Source: Bordetella parapertussis
GTDB taxonomy: Bacteria > Pseudomonadota > Gammaproteobacteria > Burkholderiales > Burkholderiaceae_C
Direction of reading: 5' to 3'
DNA: 13,518 nucleotides
Assembly (NCBI GenBank): GCA_945878355.1
Contig: CAMCTC010000123.1
Location: 1 to 13,518, forward strand
The notes beneath the pieces are model-generated. The model saw nothing but the letters and a program-made list of their open reading frames with translations, was not told where the DNA came from and searched no databases. This document shows, piece by piece, positions 5,707-11,889 of this stretch. Within the stretch, counting starts at the first letter, position 1. The number at the start of each line of letters is the position of its first letter. A program made the translations under genes and the position numbers.

Positions 5707-6702
5707 ATGAACACCTCGCAACGCCCCACCGTCCTCATCCTCGGCGCCAACGGCCGCCTCGGCCTGGCCGCCGCGCAGGCTTTCGACGCCGCTGGCTGGC
5801 GAGTGCTGGCGCAGGTGCGGCGCGACGCCGCGGCCGGCATGCCTGGCGGCGTGCGGCTGGTGCAAGCCCCGCTGAGCGAGCCCGAGGCCCTGGCCGCACA
5901 GGCCGCGCGCGCGCAGGTCGTGGTCTACGCGCTGAACCCGGTCTACACCCGCTGGGCGCAGGAGGCGATGCCGATGGCCATCGCCGGCATGGACCTGGCG
6001 CAGGGCCTGGGAGCGCGCTTCATGCTGCCGGGCAACGTCTACAACTTCGGCAAGCAGATGCCGGCGCTGCTGCGCGAAGACACGCCGCAACGTGCCGATA
6101 CGCGCAAGGGCCGCATCCGCGTGGCCATCGAAGCCGAGATGGCGCGACGCTGTGCGGCCGGCACTCTGCGCGCCACCGTGCTGCGCGCGGGCGATTTCTT
6201 CGGCGGCGGTACCGGCAGCTGGTTCGACCTGGTCATCGCCAGGTCGGTGGCCAAGGGTAAGCTGGCCTACCCGGGCCCGCTGGACGTGCCGCATGCCTGG
6301 GCCTACCTGCCCGACTTCGCCCAAGCCTTCGTCGCCGCCGCACAGACGCAGGACCTGCCGGCTTTCGCCACCATGCACTTCGCCGGGTACACGCTCACCG
6401 GCGCGCAGTTGCTCGCCGGTATCGAACTCGCCGCGGCCGGTCTCGGCCTGGCCCCGACCGGCGGCTTCAAGCATGGTGGCATGCCGTGGGGCGTGATCCG
6501 CCTGGGCGGCCTGGTGGTGCCGATGTGGCGCGAGCTGGCCGAGATGGCCTATCTGTGGACCGTGCCGCATGCCCTGGCCGGCAGTGCGCCGGAGGCCCTG
6601 GCGTTGCCTGCAGCCACCCCAATCGACCTGGCGCTGCGCGCTGCACTCGTGGCGCTGCAGCCGTCGGCGCCCACGGTACCGGTCGGCGCCGCCACCCGCT
6701 GA
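5707..6702 (+). CDS. NAD(P)-binding epimerase/dehydratase-like protein (extended/atypical SDR)
   Basis: 331 residues from ATG 5707, with GGAGA 6 nt upstream. The Rossmann start VLILGANGRLGLAAAQAF contains the glycine motif GANGRLG (13-19). Y112-N-F-G-K116 in NVYNFGKQMP is the YxxxK catalytic pair of the short-chain dehydrogenase superfamily. VLRAGDFFGGGTGSWFD (about 160-176) and HAWAYLPDFAQAFVAAA resemble the substrate-side segments of atypical SDRs annotated as NAD-dependent epimerases. A cytosolic oxidoreductase acting on an unknown substrate is likely. It is followed after 65 bp by a membrane protein gene on the same strand, probably in one operon under the divergent LysR regulator. Confidence 0.8.
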   Translation: MNTSQRPTVLILGANGRLGLAAAQAFDAAGWRVLAQVRRDAAAGMPGGVRLVQAPLSEPEALAAQAARAQVVVYALNPVYTRWAQEAMPMAIAGMDLAQGLGARFMLPGNVYNFGKQMPALLREDTPQRADTRKGRIRVAIEAEMARRCAAGTLRATVLRAGDFFGGGTGSWFDLVIARSVAKGKLAYPGPLDVPHAWAYLPDFAQAFVAAAQTQDLPAFATMHFAGYTLTGAQLLAGIELAAAGLGLAPTGGFKHGGMPWGVIRLGGLVVPMWRELAEMAYLWTVPHALAGSAPEALALPAATPIDLALRAALVALQPSAPTVPVGAATR

Positions 6703-6767
6703 GCCACCACGCCCGCACCCTGCACCCCACCTCTTCAACCCCTCGTCAACGCAACCAGAGTCCAGCC

Positions 6768-7499
6768 ATGACCACCCTCGTACATGCGGCCGAGCGCCGC
6801 CCTCTCGAAACCTCTGCCAGCACTAACGGCGCCACGCGCGGCCTGGGCGCCCTGCTCATCGCCGATGCGCTGCTGTCGTTCGCCCCGCTGGCGATCCTGG
6901 GCCCAGCCATCGGCTGGCCAGCCTCGCTGGGCAGGCCCGCGGCCGAGCAGCTCGCGGCGATCCACGCCAACGCCGGGATGGTGGCGCTGGGCTATGGCGT
7001 GTACCTGCTGTACTCGATCCTGGTGGCGCCGGTGATGATCGGCCTGGCCGCCAAGGTCTTCGGCGGCCTGCAGCGCCCGGTGGCGGCCACCGTGGCGGCG
7101 TTCGGCGCGCTCTCCGCGCTGGCGCGCGCCATCGGCATCCTGCGCTGGCTGACGGTGATGCCCGCGCTGGCCACGGCCCACGCGGCCGCCGACCCGGCCA
7201 CGCGCGGCCAGATCGAACTCGTCTTTACCGCGGTAACGGCCTACGGCGGCGGCATCGGTGAAGTGCTGGGCGTGGCCCTGTTCATGGCGCTGGCCCTGGG
7301 CACGCTGTGTGTGGCTGCGCTGCGCAGCGGCGGCATGCCGCGCTGGCTGGCGGGCCTGGGCCTGGCGAGTACGGCCTTGCTCGCTGGCCTGCTGTTGCCG
7401 GTGTTCGGCGCGGCGGGCGTCGTCCCCGTGGCAGCCGCGGTGAGTCTGCTGTCGGTCTGGATGTTGGCCGCCGGAGTCTGGGCGCTGCGCCGGGGTTGA
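6768..7499 (+). CDS. DUF4386-like integral membrane protein
   Basis: 243 residues from ATG 6768. About six or seven hydrophobic segments are visible: LGALLIADALLSFAPLAIL, MVALGYGVYLLYSILVAPVMIGLA, AATVAAFGALSALARAIGIL, GEVLGVALFMALALGTLCVAAL, LAGLGLASTALLAGLLLPV and PVAAAVSLLSVWMLAAGVWAL. The layout resembles DUF4386 membrane proteins, with an RAIGILRWL segment where the family has 'R..E....L'. Function is unknown. The longer frame from 6486 overlaps the epimerase-like gene and is a shadow. Only a weak AGAG precedes the start, which suggests translation within an operon. Confidence 0.7.
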   Translation: MTTLVHAAERRPLETSASTNGATRGLGALLIADALLSFAPLAILGPAIGWPASLGRPAAEQLAAIHANAGMVALGYGVYLLYSILVAPVMIGLAAKVFGGLQRPVAATVAAFGALSALARAIGILRWLTVMPALATAHAAADPATRGQIELVFTAVTAYGGGIGEVLGVALFMALALGTLCVAALRSGGMPRWLAGLGLASTALLAGLLLPVFGAAGVVPVAAAVSLLSVWMLAAGVWALRRG

Positions 7500-7515
7500 T
7501 CCGCCGGCGGGCCCG

Positions 7516-7542
7516 GCATGACACGCTTGCGCGGTGTCGTGC
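7516..7542 (+). terminator. Hairpin terminator candidate after the membrane protein gene
   Basis: GCATGACAC and GTGTCGTGC form a 9-bp stem with one T-G wobble and a 9-nt loop, 16 nt after the stop codon at 7499. No T-run follows. Confidence 0.5.
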
Positions 7543-7573
7543 GGCCAGCCTCTGACCGAGCCGCCCAAGCCCT

Positions 7574-7676
7574 GTGCCGCTGCTCGACGTCCGCAACCTG
7601 CGCATCACCCTGCCCACGGCCCCGCCGATGCGCCGCGAGACGTTTCGATTGCGCTCGAGCGGGTGCACGAGTTGTG
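7574..7676 (+). pseudogene. ABC transporter ATP-binding protein, N-terminal remnant with frameshift
   Basis: A GTG-started frame reads VPLLDVRNLRITLPT, which matches the first strands of oligopeptide-type ABC ATPases ('PLLDVRNLRI.LPT'). About 35 bases later, another plus frame reads RDVSIALERVHEL, resembling the next strand ('L.DVSL.LERGE'), and ends at TGA 7674-7676. The Walker A motif and everything beyond it are missing. I infer a frameshifted, truncated remnant of a lost transporter gene. The match is short, so confidence is low. Confidence 0.35.
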
Positions 7677-8066
7677 AACCGTCCCCGTGGGTCAGTCTTT
7701 CGCGACGCCTCCGCCTGGCTGGGGACCGACACAAGGTGTCAGCGGTCTCTGAGAGCGGCGCGGCGCTCCGAACCTGCACGGCGCGGCGCTTCAAACCGGC
7801 CTGTCACGCCCGTCGGCAAGCGGCCTGGACTGCCAGTTCGCGGCAGCACCAGTAAGCCGACGCCGAAAGTTGAGACGAACCGAACGACTGCTACCTCAGG
7901 TCACCGCCGGCCCGGGTCGACCCGTTGCTGACCCGCGGTCGGTCGCTTTGCTTGGGCACAACCCGTCGTTGGAGGCTCGCCGTTCCAGCGCTTCGGGCCA
8001 TGTTGGCTTGATATGCCAATGATGACCAAGCGGGCTTGCTGCTCGCCCTATTTGGAGTCCCGCAAC
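7677..8066. other. About 390 bp with no recognisable gene
   Basis: Several frames stay open on both strands, as expected at this base composition, but none shows a recognisable domain or a good ribosome site. A small GACAC-AAG-GTGTC palindrome lies near 7728-7740. This looks like accessory or decayed DNA ahead of the antitoxin gene. Confidence 0.4.
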
Positions 8067-8357
8067 ATGCCCACCTGCAACGTCGTTCTGAGTGAACATC
8101 AACATCAACTGTTTGAAACCCTGGTGCAGTCCGGTCGCTACCAGAACGCCAGCGAGGTGCTGCGAGAAGGGCTGCGCATCATCGCGGAGCGCGAGCGCCT
8201 CGAGGATGCCAAGCTCGAGGCCCTGATGCAAGCAGCCCGCCAGGGCTGGGCGGATGTGTCTGCAGGGCGGTATGCGGATGATGCCGATGATCAGCTCGAA
8301 GACTTCATTGGGCAGCTAGGTCGCCGCGCTGGGCAGGCTGCCAAGACGGCGAGTTGA
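8067..8357 (+). CDS. parD: ParD/CC2985-type antitoxin (type II toxin-antitoxin)
   Basis: 96 residues from ATG 8067, with GGAG 10 nt upstream. The N-terminal part, MPTCNVVLSEHQ then LFETLVQSGRYQNASEVLREGLRII, is the ribbon-helix-helix of ParD-like antitoxins ('GRY.NASEV.R.GLR.L'). The C-terminal half (about 45-96) is acidic to neutral, helical and disordered-looking, the part that normally wraps the toxin. It should bind its own promoter DNA and neutralise a ParE toxin. The stop overlaps the toxin start (TGATG), but the toxin frame is broken, so this is an orphan antitoxin. It may still repress its promoter or counter a related toxin elsewhere. The upstream ATG at 8013 adds 18 unlikely residues. 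Confidence 0.85.
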   Translation: MPTCNVVLSEHQHQLFETLVQSGRYQNASEVLREGLRIIAERERLEDAKLEALMQAARQGWADVSAGRYADDADDQLEDFIGQLGRRAGQAAKTAS

Positions 8358-8431
8358 TGTTTCGCTATCGGCCGTCGGAAGCCGCTCAAGGCCGCGACAG
8401 GGGCGAGCATTGGCGGGAACAGGGCGTTTGA
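8357..8431 (+). pseudogene. ParE toxin, N-terminal remnant
   Basis: ATG 8357 overlaps the antitoxin stop, as in intact parDE pairs. The frame reads MFRYRPSEAAQ, like the ParE start 'M..YRLS.AA..D', then degenerates and stops at TGA 8429-8431 after 24 codons. The remaining 70 or so residues, including the C-terminal basic strand, are not present downstream in any frame I could recognise. The toxin is therefore lost by truncation. Confidence 0.6.
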
Positions 8432-8601
8432 ATTTCCTATCCCCTGCGGCCTGCGCCGCGTCCCCCTGAATGCAGGGCCGTTCGGCGTTGACAGCCTCAA
8501 CCTAAGAATTGACATTGCTCCGCCAGCCACCGGTTGGCACACCGACCTGTAGAGCGAGCGGTGCCTCAGGTCGACAACACGAACCGCCACAGGAGTGAGA
8601 G

Positions 8602-9621
8602 ATGTCCCTTCAGTTCCGAATCTGGCCGGCCCTGATCCTGGCCGCCGTACTGGCCATTGGCACAGCACATGCTGATGGTTCCCGCACGGAGGTGCTGTAC
8701 GACAGCTTCAGCAAACCGAGCGGGGCCTACACGCTCGGCGACTACTACGGCAAGTGGTCCAACATCTACGGCCCCGGCGAGATGGTGCCCATCGACACCC
8801 GCAGCTTCGCCGACGGCAAGTTCTCGGTCTCGGCCGTGCCCTTCACGGTCGGCTTCGACTACAGCGTCTTCGACCACCTGAAGTACATCGCCGTCAGCAA
8901 CCAGGCCTTTCCGGCCCCGGTGCGGGGCTCGATCACCTTCTCGTCGGTCATCCAGGCGCAGACCCCGGGCACGCAGCCGGGCCGCGTGATCCAAGGCACT
9001 TACGTGCTGAGCGGCGCGCCCTATGCGAAGGCCACGCTCGAGGGCCAGCAGGCCGGTGCCGTGATGAACATGATCGACTTCAGCACCGGGCAACTCTTCG
9101 ATTGGTTCATCTCCGGCAGCAAGGCGTTCACGCTGGTCGAGCGCTTGCCGTCAGCCGTCACCAACCCGACATTGCCATCGACCGATCCCAGCTACGTCGG
9201 CCGCAGCAAGATGTACACCCAGATCGTCGACGAGGTTTCCATCGGCCCTGGACCGCACAAGGTGGCCATCAAGTTCACCCGCAAGGACGGGCAGGGTACG
9301 GTCGAATTCTTTCTCGATGGCAAGCGCGTGAGCAAGGTGCGCAAGGTCGGCGTACCGCTGGACGTGCAGCACAAGCCCTACACCGGCATCTACCCATCGA
9401 TGGGGCCGGGTGAACCGCTGGCCAACAAGATCAGCGGTTTCACCATCGGCCACGGGCTGTTCAGCCTGCTCGACGCCTTCCCCTTCCAGCATCCTGAAGC
9501 GCCGGAACTGGCCGTGTCGATCCCCCTGGCGAATCGCCTTTTCGGCCAGGGCGCCCACGCCACCTTCGACGAGTTCCGCGTCATCACCGACCCGGATGAC
9601 GACGGCGACAGCGACGACTGA
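8602..9621 (+). CDS. Secreted DUF6081-like protein
   Basis: 339 residues from ATG 8602, with AGGAG 6 nt upstream. A clear Sec signal peptide (residues 1-24) has a hydrophobic core, PALILAAVLAIG, and a likely cut after AHA. The mature part contains YDSFS (33-37), a GAVMNMIDFSTGQLFDWFI segment (about 153-171), GPHKVAIKFTRKDGQGTVEFFLDGKRV (about 218-244) and, near the end, RLFGQGAHATFDEFRVI. These resemble DUF6081 proteins ('AAAMNTIDFET..VFDF', 'W..LDG..V', 'LFGQGA.F....FRV'), which are mostly known from actinobacteria. The fold is probably a concanavalin-like beta-sandwich; function is unknown. The C-terminus is a run of Asp and Ser (DPDDDGDSDD). It is a single-gene unit with no partner. Confidence 0.7.
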   Translation: MSLQFRIWPALILAAVLAIGTAHADGSRTEVLYDSFSKPSGAYTLGDYYGKWSNIYGPGEMVPIDTRSFADGKFSVSAVPFTVGFDYSVFDHLKYIAVSNQAFPAPVRGSITFSSVIQAQTPGTQPGRVIQGTYVLSGAPYAKATLEGQQAGAVMNMIDFSTGQLFDWFISGSKAFTLVERLPSAVTNPTLPSTDPSYVGRSKMYTQIVDEVSIGPGPHKVAIKFTRKDGQGTVEFFLDGKRVSKVRKVGVPLDVQHKPYTGIYPSMGPGEPLANKISGFTIGHGLFSLLDAFPFQHPEAPELAVSIPLANRLFGQGAHATFDEFRVITDPDDDGDSDD

Positions 9622-9666
9622 GGCCCGCGCGTCAACCGGTGTTCCGCAAACCGGCCGCGATGCTGT

Positions 9667-9705
9667 GGATGGAGCGGTGGATGCCGAACTGCAGGCGCTC
9701 CATCC
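9667..9705. repeat. 10-bp perfect inverted repeat downstream of the DUF6081-like gene
   Basis: GGATGGAGCG (9667-9676) and CGCTCCATCC (9696-9705) flank a 19-nt loop, about 45 nt after the stop codon. It may be a terminator-like or mRNA-stabilising hairpin. Confidence 0.5.
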
Positions 9706-9853
9706 CTTCCTGGGCGCAGCCGGTGGACTGACTGAGTGCGCGATTCGCAGGTCCTGCGTCGGGGGGCGGGGGTCAGCCGGCCCACACCACCGGGCGAAGT
9801 ACCTGCAGATGGTGATGCTGGGGCTGTGCGGATTGGGGATCGGCTGAGCGCTT

Positions 9854-9879
9854 GGGCCCGGTCGTGAGAGCCGGCGCCC
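9854..9879 (-). terminator. Hairpin terminator candidate after the MerR-family gene
   Basis: GGGC plus CCGG pairs with CCGG plus GCCC, with one bulged base, around a loop of about 10 nt. It lies 17 nt downstream of the minus-strand stop at 9897, between two convergent genes. No T-run follows. Confidence 0.4.
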
Positions 9880-9896
9880 GATGTTCCAGCTTCAGT

Positions 9897-11030
9897 TCAT
9901 GTTTGATGGCCTGGACTTGCGGCAGTGACGGCCTTGGCGCGTTGCGGATTCCGTGCCACCATGGGGTCGTCGGCTTTCGCTGATGAAGGCAGTAGCAGAC
10001 CTTCGTGCAGAGCCACATGCTCGAGCGCAGCCTCGAAACGAGTACGCGAGGCCGTTGCAACCTGGCGCAAGTAGGCGTGCAGTTCGGCGTCGGCCGCGTT
10101 GAGGTGCTCGCACTCGGCGCTGTAGGTTTCGAAGTGCGAGAGCTGCATCAGCAGTTCGGCCACATGGCGCGGGCACTCGCAGGCGATCGTCGACGACAGG
10201 TTCACGAAGTCAGCGAGGGCTGCGTCGTTCCAGCGGCGCGGCGGCACGGGATCGGCCCCAGGCTTGGGCAGGTCGACTGCGGACTGCGGCACCGCGGCCG
10301 CCTTGGCTGACAGGCTGTTCAGCCATTGCGCCACCACCGCATCGGGCTGCGGTTCTCGCAGCAAGGCCGTGCCAGACGTCGCCAATGCCTCGCACACGGG
10401 GTCGGCAGCAAAGCTGTACAGAACGGCTTTCGGCACCCCCACAAGAGCCGGGGCAGCCGCTTCGACGGCAGCTAGCCAGCCCCGGTGCAGTTGCGGCTCA
10501 TGGAAGAGCACAGCGTCGAGCGGCGAACCTTGCAACCCGGCGGCGGCCTGCGCGATATCGTCGAACGGCCCCAGCAACACCACAGGTCGGCCCAGCCGAC
10601 GCATCAGCGCGGGTCGCTGCAAGCGCTTGCCCAGCGCCGCGCCGACCACTGCCAGCCGCCAGGCCCGCACTGGCGGCGCGCCGGTTACATCCGAGCGTTC
10701 GTCTCGCTGGGTGGCTGCCAACGCCTGTGCATGCGTGGAGGCAACTTGTTGCAGTTGCGGCATGTCCAGCGGGGCCAGGCTTCCGATGGCGTGACCCAGG
10801 TCTGTGAGCTGTTTGATCAACGCCAGCCGCCGAACGTCGTCGGCCGAGTACAGGCGCTGGCCGCTAGGCGTCAGCTCTGGCTGGGTCAACCGGTAGCGGC
10901 GCTCCCACACGCGCAGCGTCGCCACCGGCATGCGCAGCATGTGCGCCACGGCCCCGCTTCGATGGAGCGGTGCATCCGAAGCGCCCGACGCGGGCAGCGG
11001 TGCTTGCATGGATGACTTCATTTCTTTCAT
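9897..11030 (-). CDS. MerR-family regulator, CarH/LitR-like, without an obvious cobalamin-binding motif
   Basis: 377 residues. The MerR winged helix (about 23-95) reads RSGAVAHMLRMPVATLRVWERRY and then SGQRLYSADDVRRLALIKQL, the CarH/LitR subtype. A Rossmann-like middle part follows (about 123-245; RLAVVGAALGKRLQR, RPVVLLGPFDDIAQA, DAVLFHEPQL, AVLYSF). CarH has a [D/E]xHxxG cobalamin motif at the first of these loops; here it reads GAALGKRLQR and the histidine is missing. The helical domain that normally precedes the B12 fold is also not apparent. The C-terminal helical domain (about 268-350; LSSTIACECPRHVAELLMQLSHFE) occurs in Burkholderiales MerR proteins near photolyases. The gene is divergent from the HiPIP-photolyase set. 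AGAAGG lies before ATG 11030 and a TATAAT lies 33 nt upstream. Confidence 0.8.
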   Translation of the reverse strand: MKEMKSSMQAPLPASGASDAPLHRSGAVAHMLRMPVATLRVWERRYRLTQPELTPSGQRLYSADDVRRLALIKQLTDLGHAIGSLAPLDMPQLQQVASTHAQALAATQRDERSDVTGAPPVRAWRLAVVGAALGKRLQRPALMRRLGRPVVLLGPFDDIAQAAAGLQGSPLDAVLFHEPQLHRGWLAAVEAAAPALVGVPKAVLYSFAADPVCEALATSGTALLREPQPDAVVAQWLNSLSAKAAAVPQSAVDLPKPGADPVPPRRWNDAALADFVNLSSTIACECPRHVAELLMQLSHFETYSAECEHLNAADAELHAYLRQVATASRTRFEAALEHVALHEGLLLPSSAKADDPMVARNPQRAKAVTAASPGHQT

Positions 11031-11043
11031 GCTGCCTTCTGGG

Positions 11044-11069
11044 TTGACTCTGATTTGACGCCGATTATA
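11044..11069 (-). promoter_or_regulatory. MerR-gene promoter -10 and possible operator repeats
   Basis: On the minus strand a perfect TATAAT (11069-11064) lies in an AT-rich patch unlike its surroundings. No good -35 was found 16-19 bp upstream. Between it and the ATG, TTGAC occurs twice on the plus strand (11044-11048 and 11055-11059), exactly 11 bp apart. CarH is known to bind tandem 11-bp repeats, so this could be an autoregulatory operator. The same bases offer a plus-strand promoter: TTGACT (11044-11049), 16 bp, TATATG (11066-11071). Confidence 0.4.
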
Positions 11070-11384
11070 TGAAATTTTATTGAAAATACTTCTAAATGAA
11101 CGCTTGATGACTCGCTAATGTCGTACACTTTGGTCGTTCGTGACCTGTAAATGTCGTTTCGTTGTCTGTAGAGACTTTCCCGGTGGCTGCGGTGTCAAAA
11201 GACTCGGTCTTTAGGCTCAAACGCTGTCTTCGCCGCTGCTGCAGTCCTGGTCCATTCCGGCGGGTGCGTCCACCACATGCGACTAGCCTGAAGCGCTTGA
11301 TGCCGAACCCTCTCAATCGCCCGGGCGCTTTGCAGTCTGATCTTTTCGTCAATGTCTCTCACCACCCTCCTCAAGGAATCCCAA
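11070..11384 (+). promoter_or_regulatory. Long divergent intergenic region ahead of the HiPIP gene
   Basis: About 315 bp with no gene. It begins with an AT-rich patch (11070-11100). AATGTCGT occurs at 11117-11124 and again at 11150-11157, 33 bp apart (three helical turns), with GGTC-N6-GACC (11132-11145) between them. A hairpin AAAGAC-TCG-GTCTTT lies at 11198-11212. These are candidates for regulator binding or leader structure. I could not settle on one promoter for the plus-strand set. Confidence 0.35.
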
Positions 11385-11693
11385 GTGAATCAATCAGTCC
11401 CCCGCCGTGTTTTTCTGATGACGCTGGCCACTTCCGGCGCAGTGCTGGCCACTGGTGCGCAGGCCCAGGTCCTGGTCGACGAAAAAAGCTCTCAGGCCGT
11501 CGGTCTGGGCTACGTGGCAGACGCCAAGCGCGTCGACGCGAAGAAGTACACCAAGTTCGCCGTCAGCCAGAACTGCGCCAACTGCGCGCTCTACCAGGGC
11601 AAGCCTGTCGACAAGGCGGGCGGCTGCCCGCTTTTCGCCGGCAAGCAGGTGGCCGGTGCAGGCTGGTGCAACGCCTGGGCGAAGAAGGCTTGA
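11385..11693 (+). CDS. High-potential iron-sulfur protein (HiPIP), Tat-exported
   Basis: 102 residues from GTG 11385, chosen because AAGGA lies 7 nt before it; the ATG at 11352 would add 11 residues. The N-terminus, PRRVFLMTLATSGAVLATGAQAQ, is a twin-arginine-type signal. The mature part has Y43 in GLGYVADAKRVD and four cysteines, C64-x2-C67-x13-C81-x13-C95, in NCANCALYQG, GGCPLF and GWCNAWAKKA. This is the HiPIP pattern for one [4Fe-4S]3+/2+ cluster. HiPIPs are periplasmic one-electron carriers, for example between the bc1 complex and a reaction centre or oxidase. It stands 28 bp before the DUF2256 gene and probably shares its transcript. A direct role with the cytosolic photolyase is unlikely because of the export signal. 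Confidence 0.9.
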   Translation: MNQSVPRRVFLMTLATSGAVLATGAQAQVLVDEKSSQAVGLGYVADAKRVDAKKYTKFAVSQNCANCALYQGKPVDKAGGCPLFAGKQVAGAGWCNAWAKKA

Positions 11694-11721
11694 ACGCCGG
11701 GGCCGGCCACGGGCGGATGCG

Positions 11722-11889
11722 GTGACCCTGCGCACCGCCGGCTTTCGCGGCAACAAGGCCACGTTGCCCAGCAAGCCCTGCGCGGGCTGCAGTCTGGTCA
11801 TGAGTTGGCGGCGCCGATGGGCCAAGAACTGGGCCGACGTGAAGTACTGCTCCGACGCCTGCCGGCGCAACAAGGCTGCGCATGGCTGA
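11722..11889 (+). CDS. DUF2256 zinc-ribbon-like small protein
   Basis: 55 residues from GTG 11722. The core FRGNKATLPSKPC, then MSWRRRWAKNWADVKYCSDACRRN, matches the short DUF2256 family ('KPC..C..PM.WRKKW...W..VKYCS..CR'). Cysteines C20-x2-C23 and C43-x3-C47 would bind one zinc. The family is commonly encoded next to photolyase/cryptochrome-related genes, and its function is unknown. Its stop overlaps the photolyase start by 8 nt (ATGGCTGA), which suggests translational coupling. It is a small gene that callers demanding long ORFs would miss. The start is not certain: a GTG without a strong ribosome site. Confidence 0.8.
   Translation: MTLRTAGFRGNKATLPSKPCAGCSLVMSWRRRWAKNWADVKYCSDACRRNKAAHG

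Noticed and set aside
5656..6738. Minus-strand open frame of 360 codons opposite the epimerase-like gene
   Set aside because: It is rich in Gly, Arg, His and Gln with no recognisable domain, and the plus strand encodes a convincing SDR-type protein.
8488..8514. Two TTGACA boxes (8488-8493 and 8509-8514) as -35 elements of the DUF6081-like gene
   Set aside because: No acceptable -10 sequence lies 16-18 bp downstream of either box.
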